Positions 7,757-15,456 of a stretch of DNA of 64,000 nucleotides are shown here, one piece after another. Below the pieces are notes generated by a model. That model ran no database searches and was not told where the DNA came from. It saw only the letters and a list, made by a program, of their open reading frames with translations. Made by a program: the position numbers and the translations under genes. This DNA is from CAVUAA01 sp963739345 (GTDB lineage: Bacteria > Chlamydiota > Chlamydiia > Chlamydiales > JAFEGQ01): positions 186,001 to 250,000 of the forward strand of contig CAVUAA010000002.1 in the NCBI GenBank assembly GCA_963739345.1, written 5' to 3'. Each line of letters opens with the position of its first letter. The stretch's first letter is position 1.

Positions 7757-10321
7757 GTGAATATGGCACATATCCTGAGTACCCCAGCAGATCTTCTCGC
7801 CGACCGCGTCAAACATTATCTGGTCACCCAAGCTGATCGGACGTTGGAAGAGGCCAGCTGCAGCGAGCTCTACCTCGCCTTCTGTTTGGGCTTGCGCGAA
7901 GAGATCATGGTCAACTGGGCGGCGTCGCGCCGCTCATTCGCCGAAAAAGATGCCCGAATGCTCTACTACCTCTCGATGGAGTATTTGCCCGGACGAATCC
8001 TGGGCAACACCGCCACCAATCTGCAAGCAAATGATCTGGTCCAGGGAGCCTTAAAAAAACTTGGCCGCACCTTCGACGAGATTGTCCGTTGTGAAGAGGA
8101 TCCAGGCCTTGGTAACGGCGGCCTCGGCCGCCTCGCCTCCTGCTTCCTCGATTCGCTCGCCACCCACCAGTACCCCGCCATGGGCTACGGCCTCCGCTAC
8201 CAATATGGGATCTTCCATCAAGAAGTGTGGGACGGTTTGCAAATTGAAGCGCCCGACACCTGGCTCATCCAGGAAAACCCATGGCACGCGCGCCGCGACT
8301 TCGATGCCCAAGTGGTCCACTTCGGCGGGCGGGCGATCAAGACCGCCAACCAGTTTGGGGAAGGGGTCTACAACATCAGCGGCCACGAAGAGGTGCGCGC
8401 CCTCCCCTACGACATCCCCATCCTCGGCTACTGCAACGACCCCAACTTCTCCGTCCTCACCCTCCGCCTCTGGAGCACCAAAGAGTCACCTCGTAACTTC
8501 CAGCTTCAGCGCTACAACGCCGGCCAGCTCGACCAGGCGGCCGAAAACACCACCCTCACCGACGTCCTCTATCCCGCCGACTACCACGATCTAGGGAAGC
8601 GGGTCCGCCTCAAACAGGAATTCCTCCTCGTCAGCGCCTCTCTCCAAGACATCCTCAAACGGTTTGGGGCAGAAAGAGGCAACTTCGACAACTTTGCCGA
8701 CAAGACCCGCATCCAGATCAACGACACCCACCCCGCCATCGTCGTCGCCGAGCTCACCCGCCTCCTCACCCTCCACCACGGCCTCCGCTTCGAAGCCGCG
8801 CTCGAGATCACCCAAGCGATCACCGGCTTCACCAACCACACCATCTTGCGTGAGGCGCTCGAGGAGTGGGACCAGGGGCTCGTCCGCTACCTCCTCCCTC
8901 GCCAATATCAAGTGATCGAGCAGATCAACGACCGCTTATGCAGCCAGGTCCGCTCCCGCTACCCAGACAACGAAGAGAAAGTGCGCCACCTCTCCATCCT
9001 CGAGCATGGCAAAGTGCGGATGGCCAACCTCGCCGTCTACGGCTCTCACAAAGTGAACGGCGTCGCCAAGCTTCACACCGACATCCTAAAAGCCTCTACC
9101 TTCCACGACTTCTACGAGATGTATCCCGACCGGTTCGTCAACGTCACCAACGGCGTCACCCAGCGGCGGTGGCTCCTCCACTGCAACCCCGAGCTTTCCG
9201 ATTTCGTCACCCGCCTCATCGGCGGCGGCTGGATCACCCACTTCGAAGAGATGGAAGGGTTGCGCAACTTCGCCTCCGACGCAAAAGTGCAGCAAGAGTT
9301 TCTCGACATCAAGCGGCGCAACAAAAAGCATCTTGTCCATCTCATCCGCCACGAAAACATCCTCCGCGACCACAACGGCCGCCCCTTAAGGAGTATTCCC
9401 GAGATTGACCCTAGCTCCCTCTTCGACGTCCACATCAAACGGATCCACGAATACAAACGGCAGCTCCTCAACGCCCTCCACGCCATCATGGTCTATCAGG
9501 AGCTGTGTGAGAATCCTAACGCCCGCACCGTTCAGCGAACCCTCATCTTCGGCGGTAAAGCGGCCGCCGGCTACCGGATGGCCAAGAACATCATCCGCCT
9601 CATCTACCTCATCGCCCGCAAGATCAACACCGACACCACCATCAACGACGCCCTCAAGATCGTCTTCATCGAAAACTACAACGTCTCCCGCGCCCAGGTG
9701 ATCATCCCCGCCGCTGACCTCTCCCAGCAGATCTCCACCGCCAGCATGGAAGCCTCTGGCACTGGCAACATGAAGCTCTCCATGAACGGCGCCCTCACCA
9801 TCGGCACCGACGACGGCGCCAACGTCGAGATGCGCGAGTCGGTCACCAACGAGTGGTGGCCCTTTCTCTTTGGCGCCTCCGCACCTCAGATTCAGGAGAT
9901 GCAAAAGGACGCCTCTCTCTACCAAGCGTGGAAAATCTACTCCGAGTTTCCCAAGATCCGCCAAGCGGTCGACTCCCTTCGCGACGGCACCTTCACCCGA
10001 ACTGACGACGAGCAGCAAGCCTTAGAAGAGATCCACGCCTCCCTTCTAGAGGGCTCCTTCGACACCCCCGCCGACCCCTATTTTATTCTGCACGATCTAC
10101 CAGCCTATTACGACACTCAAAAACGAGTCGAAAAGCTCTACGCTAACCCCTCCGAGTGGGCACAATATGCCATCCACAACATGGCCGGCATGTCCCGTTT
10201 CTCATCCGACCGCTCCATCCACGACTACGCCGAAAAAGTGTGGGGCATCGCCTCCTGCCCTCCCGACCCCGCCATCCTTGAGCACATCCGCGCCGAATAC
10301 GCCGAACACGTCGGCCGCTAA
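7757..10321 (+). CDS. glgP: Glycogen/maltodextrin phosphorylase
   Basis: Releases glucose-1-phosphate from alpha-1,4-glucan; GT35 family, about 850 residues, full length. The substrate-site region LGNGGLGRLASCFLDS is intact. The PLP site EASGTGNMKLSMNG holds the Schiff-base lysine at about residue 673, and GTDDGANVEM follows. The frame opens at GTG 7757; an ATG at 7763 is the alternative. It is divergent from sthA, with a 48-base gap, and stands alone without other glycogen genes. Base use is strongly C-rich at third positions. The stop runs straight into a 41-base hairpin repeat shared with the 3' end of tyrP. Confidence 0.95.
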   Translation: MNMAHILSTPADLLADRVKHYLVTQADRTLEEASCSELYLAFCLGLREEIMVNWAASRRSFAEKDARMLYYLSMEYLPGRILGNTATNLQANDLVQGALKKLGRTFDEIVRCEEDPGLGNGGLGRLASCFLDSLATHQYPAMGYGLRYQYGIFHQEVWDGLQIEAPDTWLIQENPWHARRDFDAQVVHFGGRAIKTANQFGEGVYNISGHEEVRALPYDIPILGYCNDPNFSVLTLRLWSTKESPRNFQLQRYNAGQLDQAAENTTLTDVLYPADYHDLGKRVRLKQEFLLVSASLQDILKRFGAERGNFDNFADKTRIQINDTHPAIVVAELTRLLTLHHGLRFEAALEITQAITGFTNHTILREALEEWDQGLVRYLLPRQYQVIEQINDRLCSQVRSRYPDNEEKVRHLSILEHGKVRMANLAVYGSHKVNGVAKLHTDILKASTFHDFYEMYPDRFVNVTNGVTQRRWLLHCNPELSDFVTRLIGGGWITHFEEMEGLRNFASDAKVQQEFLDIKRRNKKHLVHLIRHENILRDHNGRPLRSIPEIDPSSLFDVHIKRIHEYKRQLLNALHAIMVYQELCENPNARTVQRTLIFGGKAAAGYRMAKNIIRLIYLIARKINTDTTINDALKIVFIENYNVSRAQVIIPAADLSQQISTASMEASGTGNMKLSMNGALTIGTDDGANVEMRESVTNEWWPFLFGASAPQIQEMQKDASLYQAWKIYSEFPKIRQAVDSLRDGTFTRTDDEQQALEEIHASLLEGSFDTPADPYFILHDLPAYYDTQKRVEKLYANPSEWAQYAIHNMAGMSRFSSDRSIHDYAEKVWGIASCPPDPAILEHIRAEYAEHVGR

Positions 10322-10361
10322 ATTGTCACATTCTGGGACAGTCCCCAATTGTGACAATTTT
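10321..10361. repeat. 41-base hairpin repeat between convergent genes, copy 1
   Basis: AATTGTCACA and TGTGACAATT arms enclose a second small dyad (GGGAC-A-GTCCC). The 41 bases are identical to 28621-28661. It begins at the last base of the glgP stop and ends at the stop of the convergent binding-protein gene. It could work as a bidirectional terminator, or be a REP-type mobile repeat that settled between convergent genes. Confidence 0.85.
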
Positions 10362-11115
10362 AGTCCCGTTGAGGGCCAAGACCCAGATAGAGGCTCCATT
10401 TTTGTTGAAGATCATTGTAAGCGCCGTCGGAAATGATCTCCTGAAGGCCCCGATTGAACTTGTCGATCAGATCGTGGTTCTTGCCACGCAAGACGGCGAG
10501 GCGGAGCCCCTCATCGGTGAGGGGGGGGGTGGCCACCTTTAGCTCCCCATGATAGATGTCACGCACATAGGCAAGAGCTGGCAGCCGCTCCATCAGCACC
10601 CCATCAATCTGCCCCCGCGCACAGGCGGCTAGAGCCAGGGGAATACTCAGGTAGTCAACGATCACCACATCTGGCACCCGGGCCGCCACCACCATCGACG
10701 GCGAGCCCGACAACACCGCAATCATCTTCCCCTTCATCTCCTCGAGCGAAGTGACCTGAGTCTCCCTCGGAACCACCAAAACAGGCCCCACATAGAGATA
10801 AACCTCTGAGAAGTCGTAGAGGCGGCGAAAATGAGGGGTGGGGGGGATCGACGTCATGATCCCCTCCACACGCCCCTTCACCAGAAGCTCCTGAATCGAA
10901 ACCCAACCCGCAGCAAATAGAGATATTTCAAACTCCTCAGCCTTAGCAACTTCCTCAATAACTCCGTCTGAGAAGGCGAGCACATTGGGCTCCCGACCGA
11001 TGAAATCCAGGGGAAACCAGTCGGGATCGCGGGCAATCCGGTAGTCATCCCTCTCACCTCCACAGGAGCCGAGAGCCAGGAGGAGACCTAACATGCAGAG
11101 TAACAACCGCTTCAT
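10360..11115 (-). CDS. Amino-acid ABC transporter substrate-binding lipoprotein, ArtJ-like
   Basis: Periplasmic binding protein of the SBP_bac_3 family, 251 residues. A lipoprotein signal ends at LGSC with Cys18 as the lipidated residue. Family landmarks are PDWFPLDFIG near the mature N-terminus, the hinge stretch SLEEMKGKMIAVLSGS, and a C-terminal LIDKFNRGLQEIISDG helix. Chlamydial ArtJ binds arginine. The ligand here cannot be read from sequence. It is divergently transcribed from the gene at 11190 across an AT-rich dyad. No permease or ATPase gene adjoins it. Confidence 0.85.
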   Translation of the reverse strand: MKRLLLCMLGLLLALGSCGGERDDYRIARDPDWFPLDFIGREPNVLAFSDGVIEEVAKAEEFEISLFAAGWVSIQELLVKGRVEGIMTSIPPTPHFRRLYDFSEVYLYVGPVLVVPRETQVTSLEEMKGKMIAVLSGSPSMVVAARVPDVVIVDYLSIPLALAACARGQIDGVLMERLPALAYVRDIYHGELKVATPPLTDEGLRLAVLRGKNHDLIDKFNRGLQEIISDGAYNDLQQKWSLYLGLGPQRD

Positions 11116-11125
11116 AACCCCCTCA

Positions 11126-11178
11126 TACTACTATATTAATCATTGCGCAATAATTAATATTTTGTTAATATAATAGTA
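11126..11178. promoter_or_regulatory. AT-rich dyad between divergent genes, possible operator
   Basis: Fourteen-base arms at 11126-11139 and 11165-11178 match at 13 positions (TACTACTATATTAA against TACTATTATATTAA). A perfect ATTGCGCAAT palindrome (11142-11151) lies between them. The block fills the gap between the binding-protein gene (minus) and the gene at 11190 (plus), where both promoters must be. The symmetry suggests a shared operator, or TATAAT-type elements reading both ways. Confidence 0.5.
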
Positions 11179-11189
11179 GAGGACGGAAG

Positions 11190-11768
11190 ATGGAAGCATT
11201 AAGCAAATACATTCATGACAAGAAAAGAGTCGCGATCATCGGAGAGGTAAGCTCAATCCTCCACGTAGTTGGGATAATAGGGACGATGACCCATGGCACC
11301 GGCTTCGGCGCCGATCTAAAAGCAATTGGTGCCCTCCGCTCTTCCCTCAGCTTCTTCAAGCTAGCTCGCCTGATCATCTCCAAGCCTTCTGACGCAGACA
11401 ACAAAAAGAAAGAATTAAAAGACTCCGCCATGAAGCTTGGCGCTATTATCCAAAGCGGCGCCAAACTGACCGGCTGGGTCCTCACCGAGTTCAATGTGGG
11501 CGCCCCATTGGTCGCAGTTTGCAAACAAGTAACTGTAATCCTTTCGCCTGCCCTCACCCTCGGCAAGCTGCTATACGAAAAACCATCTACCCACCTCACT
11601 CGCCCTCAGCAATATCTCAACCTAGCGCTCACCCCCCTCAGCATGGGCTTGCTCGGTCCAGAGGCGGTCGCGATCGTCCCCACCGGCAGCCTCATCGTCG
11701 GCCTCATCGGCCTCCGCGAGAGCCAGCTTGTTCTCCGCGACATTAAGGCGGCAGAAAAAACTTCATAA
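11190..11768 (+). CDS. Hydrophobic protein of unknown function, first of three in a row
   Basis: 192 residues, not recognised. Hydrophobic stretches occur at about 14-32 (VAIIGEVSSILHVVGIIGTM), 108-122 and 148-175, with no clear cleavable signal. A ribosome site (GAGGACGGAAG) precedes the ATG. The two genes downstream are of similar size and also hydrophobic, with the same alternation of short membrane-like stretches and basic loops, but this one shows only weak direct similarity to them. In chlamydiae, small proteins with paired hydrophobic stretches are often inclusion-membrane proteins. That would be a guess here. Confidence 0.6.
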   Translation: MEALSKYIHDKKRVAIIGEVSSILHVVGIIGTMTHGTGFGADLKAIGALRSSLSFFKLARLIISKPSDADNKKKELKDSAMKLGAIIQSGAKLTGWVLTEFNVGAPLVAVCKQVTVILSPALTLGKLLYEKPSTHLTRPQQYLNLALTPLSMGLLGPEAVAIVPTGSLIVGLIGLRESQLVLRDIKAAEKTS

Positions 11769-11829
11769 CTTGAATTCCTAACCCCTTCATGCTATCTTTA
11801 CCCCTTCCACAACCAAGGGGATAGATGCC

Positions 11830-12531
11830 ATGGGTTCCATTCTAACGACAATTGCCAACGATGAGTATGTCAAGCGGGAGCAAAAAATCGCTGCGGGCGC
11901 TGAAAAGGGACTGCGTATTATTGGGAGTTGTGCCCTCTTAGCCATCGCCCTTAACCACAAGCAGTTCTCCCTGCTCGGACAGACGGTCAACCTCACCCAA
12001 ATACAATCGTGGGCCAACTGGAGCCGTGGACTCATCTTCGCACATCTATTTTTCCATGACGTTGTCGGCACATCTAAAAAACCTAATGAGAAGGTTGATG
12101 AGAAGGTTGATGAGAAGGTTGATGAGAAGGCCACCGAATCCACCCCGCCCGATGCCTTGGCGATCGTTAGAAAAGCCACCAGTCCTGTCTTGAATTTTGC
12201 AATCACCCTTTCGTTCCTGCATGACAACGGTTTGTTCGACCTCGGAAAACAAGCGGCTCTTGTCGGCAATGTGATTGGTGGAGCCTTCATTACCGTTTCC
12301 GTGCTTAGCTTCCTCATCGAGGCCAAGCTGCTGTCGGACTGTGATCAGACAGATGAGGCCAAGCTCTCAAAGAGTCGTCGTGAACTTCTCCACGCCTCTG
12401 CCAACTTATTCCTCTGGTTACCAGCTACCCTTGGGGTGGGAGGGGACAAGTTTAAGGCAGCTGCCGGAATCGTGACGGGCATAACTGGCGGCTACAATGT
12501 CTACCAAACCGGCTGGGGCAAAACCGAATAG
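11830..12531 (+). CDS. Hydrophobic protein of unknown function with a charged tandem repeat
   Basis: 233 residues, not recognised. AAGGGGA before the ATG is a good ribosome site. Hydrophobic stretches lie near 27-40, 62-76, 115-135 and 140-165. A linker of 12-base direct repeats (12092-12131) encodes four successive units of Glu-Lys-Val-Asp type, a place prone to slippage and length change. The segment FLHDNGLFDLGKQAALVG aligns with VFHDYDLIGLGKYGEIAG in the next gene, and GAEKGLRIIG with GTDRGLRATY, so the two are paralogues. Its stop directly abuts the next ATG. Confidence 0.65.
   Translation: MGSILTTIANDEYVKREQKIAAGAEKGLRIIGSCALLAIALNHKQFSLLGQTVNLTQIQSWANWSRGLIFAHLFFHDVVGTSKKPNEKVDEKVDEKVDEKATESTPPDALAIVRKATSPVLNFAITLSFLHDNGLFDLGKQAALVGNVIGGAFITVSVLSFLIEAKLLSDCDQTDEAKLSKSRRELLHASANLFLWLPATLGVGGDKFKAAAGIVTGITGGYNVYQTGWGKTE
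12091..12131 (+). repeat. Short in-frame tandem repeat, 12-base unit
   Basis: Three and a half copies of GAGAAGGTTGAT lie inside the gene at 11830. They add a charged Glu-Lys-Val-Asp linker. Copy number could vary between strains by slippage without breaking the frame. Confidence 0.85.
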
Positions 12532-13182
12532 ATGGCACCCTGTGGGAAAAAGTGTTGGTTCTGCCCGCTGAAAAAATTTATCCAGGGGACCGATCGAGGA
12601 CTACGAGCCACCTATTTCGCCGCTATCTGCCTGAAGGCGGCAGTGCCAGGTCGACACCCCAACCTCGACTGCATGATCAACTGCGTGGGGATCGCACGCG
12701 ATGTCAACGAGCTGCTGAACTGCGGTGAGGACCTCCACGACCTCTGGTGGCGAACAGTGTTCACATCTACGCGAGAAGCACCCGTTGCGACGCGACTTGA
12801 CCAAGGAGCCTGCGGCCTCAGCTTGCTCTCGAGTTTTATCACCATCGGTTCGGTTTTCCACGACTACGATCTCATTGGCCTTGGTAAATATGGGGAGATA
12901 GCCGGCGATGCAGCTCGCGCAGTGAGCTTCACAGGGCACGCCTGCGCCCTTGGCTCACTCATGACGGCCAAATCATCAGGTGACAATGCACTCACAGAAG
13001 CGGTCACCTCGATCTCAGAAGGGGCCTATATGGCGCTCGAATTTTTAATAGACCGCACCTCCATTCCCGTCCAAGGGGCAATCGGCATCTCAACAGCCGC
13101 CTGGGGACTCTACGAAATCACTCCACCTAATATTCTACGCAGTTTGGTGAGTGCAAAAAAACGGTTCTGTGCTAGCCTCTGA
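12532..13182 (+). CDS. Hydrophobic protein of unknown function, paralogue of the preceding gene
   Basis: 216 residues, not recognised. The ATG follows the previous stop without a gap, so translation is probably coupled. The N-terminus is cysteine-rich (MAPCGKKCWFC). Hydrophobic stretches lie near 26-36, 91-104 and 125-146. The VFHDYDLIGLGKYGEIAG segment matches the gene upstream. The inverse autotransporter gene starts 4 bases after its stop, so the block 11830-17651 may be transcribed together. No enzymatic motif is seen. Confidence 0.65.
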   Translation: MAPCGKKCWFCPLKKFIQGTDRGLRATYFAAICLKAAVPGRHPNLDCMINCVGIARDVNELLNCGEDLHDLWWRTVFTSTREAPVATRLDQGACGLSLLSSFITIGSVFHDYDLIGLGKYGEIAGDAARAVSFTGHACALGSLMTAKSSGDNALTEAVTSISEGAYMALEFLIDRTSIPVQGAIGISTAAWGLYEITPPNILRSLVSAKKRFCASL

Positions 13183-13185
13183 GCT

Positions 13186-15456
13186 ATGTTGCGCCGTTTA
13201 CTCCTGCTCACCTTTTTGGGAATGGTGTCGCTTTGCGGCTACTATCCCTACCATGTGCCCCATCTCGACTTTGATGCGATGGTTGGGCAGTACCGGTCGA
13301 GTGGAGGAGCGACGATCTTTTTCCCGTTTGGACAGCTCGGGGGCAACCTCTTTTTCACGCAAGGGACGCTTGGGAGATTTGAATCGAACTGGGTGGGCGA
13401 TATTGGTGTTGGCTATCGGCAGCAAAAGGGGGCCAACTTCGGTTGGGGGATCAACGGCTTCTTCGACTACGCCTATTCGGATGTGAGCAACCTCAACTGG
13501 TTTGGTGGAGGAGCCGGTCTTGAGCTGTTTGGCGACTTTTGGGAGGCGCGGATCAACGGCTACGGAACGTCGCAAGGAGACCGGGTCTACCGGCGGGCGA
13601 TATCTACCCGCTCGACGCAGACCGTCATCGACAACCGGCCAGTAGTGACGGCAGAGCTGACCGATACCCGCTTTATAGAGGTGGGACGGTGGGGGATCGA
13701 TGGGGAAGTGGGGGCGGGACTCTGTCTCGGGCCCGGCTCTGCATGGGCCTATGTGGGCTATTTCCGATTTGCAGGGAAAGGAGTGGCGATTCTTCAGGGG
13801 CCCCGAGCACGAGCAGAATACAAGCTCCCCATCCAGATGAGTTGGGGAACGCCCGAAGTTTGGCTGGGTGTGAGATGGGAGCGAGACGAGGTGCACAAAT
13901 CTCAGCTGGCGGGAACGGTGCACGTCCAGATCCCTATCTACGGTCTTCGGTTGCGTCGACGCTGCCCCAATCTATGCACGTTTAAGCGGATGGGCGACAG
14001 CGTCCGGCGGCAAAATGGCCCAATCATCGAGCAGGTGCGGCAGGTGCGAGTTGCCGGACGCACCACTGGCCTCTGGTTCATCCAGCAGGGGGCAACGGGA
14101 ATAGGAACGCAGCTCGATCCGACCAGTCTGACCAATGCCAATGCCAATTCCCTCCCAGGCGATTTTATATTCCCTCTTGGCCCGCAGCCGATCAACATCA
14201 ACACCGAGCTGGCCGCCGCCTACTCCCTTAAGCCTAGCCAAACGCTGGTCAGTTTTGGGAACGGGACGCAGGTGACGCTCGATATCAACGGAGCGCCATT
14301 TGTCGTGAGTGACATCACCGGCTCGGGGCGCGGAACACTGCTGCAGCCCAATGCCGCGCTCAATGGCATTGTGGTAAATGACTACAACCTGCTGCAAGGC
14401 ATTGGTGAAAACGGGGGGTTTGTTGGGATCACAGGAACCGGAAGAACCAATGTGCGACTGACTGACATTCGGATGACTGAGCAGGGAGGGGCATTTGTTA
14501 CAGCTCCGATGAGTTTCACTAACATGATCGGCAACCTGACCATTGATCAGAGCGTGCTCGAGTTCACCTCCCCCAACGGAATCATCTTGACCAAAGCGGG
14601 CGGGCCGGCTGTAGCACATCAGGTGACCAACAATACCCTCACCTCAACAGGAGGGGGATCCGGTGGCGGCATTGTCTCAGGCTTGTCGAACGCCACGGTC
14701 GTCTCATCGACGATCAGCGGAAATACACTCACCAACTTCGCAACGAGCGGGATCGCCCTAATCCACGCAGGGACGGGAGGGCAATTCACACATCTCGTGA
14801 CCAACAACCAGGTCAACATGACGGGGGCGGGGGGGCCAGCGATTGCCCTCACCTCCAATGCAACTCTCATCGGCGCCCGCATCGCCTTCCGTCTGTCAGG
14901 GAACACCATCGACACCGCTCTTGGTGGAGGGATCGGCACCAACTTCTTCACCGGCGCCGGCGCACCAACCATCATCCAGGGAGCGGTGACGCAAGCGAAC
15001 GGAATCAACACAGCTGGAGCCGCCGCCAGCCCCGCCATAATCCTCTCCCACGCCTTTGCCAACGCCGGCGATGTGGGAACCTATCTGGTGGACGACACCC
15101 GCTTCAACGCCTCTGCCAATCTCTCCTTCAACTCCATTCACACCGGTAACGGAACCCTCAACCTCACACTCACCAATTCAACCGACACCGCGCCGCAGGC
15201 GGGTGCTGGGACAGCCGTCTACTATATCACGGCTAGCAGCGCGGGCACCACCTGCCTCACCATGAACGGCAACAACACGACGCGGGTTAAAGCGACCACC
15301 GCTGCCGACCGGAATATTCAGCTCATCCAAACCCTTGGAACATTCAACGTGACCGATCTGGCCGGCATTCCCGTAAGCAACAACGGGTTGACCACCAACG
15401 TGGTCGGCACAGTCACCACCGTCGCCGGCAATTGCCCAATTCCGATGACGCCATGA
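13186..15456 (+). CDS. Inverse autotransporter with beta-helix-like passenger (copy 1 of pair)
   Basis: 756 residues. A signal peptide (MLRRLLLLTFLGMVSLCG) is followed by an intimin/invasin-type outer-membrane barrel over about residues 25-270. Repeated strands carry Phe/Gly-rich turns (FFPFGQLGGNLFF, GYRQQKGANFGWGINGFFDY, GAGLELFGDFWEARINGY) and the barrel ends near VHVQIPIYG. A conserved CPNLCTFKRMGDSVRRQNG junction follows. From about 390 on the protein is Asn/Thr/Gly-rich with repeating NNTLTSTGG and GNTIDT units, as in right-handed beta helices. It would place the helix outside the cell as an adhesin. It overlaps the second copy by ATGA. Confidence 0.8.
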   Translation: MLRRLLLLTFLGMVSLCGYYPYHVPHLDFDAMVGQYRSSGGATIFFPFGQLGGNLFFTQGTLGRFESNWVGDIGVGYRQQKGANFGWGINGFFDYAYSDVSNLNWFGGGAGLELFGDFWEARINGYGTSQGDRVYRRAISTRSTQTVIDNRPVVTAELTDTRFIEVGRWGIDGEVGAGLCLGPGSAWAYVGYFRFAGKGVAILQGPRARAEYKLPIQMSWGTPEVWLGVRWERDEVHKSQLAGTVHVQIPIYGLRLRRRCPNLCTFKRMGDSVRRQNGPIIEQVRQVRVAGRTTGLWFIQQGATGIGTQLDPTSLTNANANSLPGDFIFPLGPQPININTELAAAYSLKPSQTLVSFGNGTQVTLDINGAPFVVSDITGSGRGTLLQPNAALNGIVVNDYNLLQGIGENGGFVGITGTGRTNVRLTDIRMTEQGGAFVTAPMSFTNMIGNLTIDQSVLEFTSPNGIILTKAGGPAVAHQVTNNTLTSTGGGSGGGIVSGLSNATVVSSTISGNTLTNFATSGIALIHAGTGGQFTHLVTNNQVNMTGAGGPAIALTSNATLIGARIAFRLSGNTIDTALGGGIGTNFFTGAGAPTIIQGAVTQANGINTAGAAASPAIILSHAFANAGDVGTYLVDDTRFNASANLSFNSIHTGNGTLNLTLTNSTDTAPQAGAGTAVYYITASSAGTTCLTMNGNNTTRVKATTAADRNIQLIQTLGTFNVTDLAGIPVSNNGLTTNVVGTVTTVAGNCPIPMTP

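Noticed and set aside
9386..10018. A 210-codon minus-strand ORF inside glgP, and similar long antisense ORFs elsewhere (for example 20061-20723)
   Set aside because: Low-complexity antisense shadows of C-rich third positions in real genes.
12091..12131. Possible short CRISPR-like array
   Set aside because: The 12-base units are contiguous with no spacers and are in frame within a coding gene.
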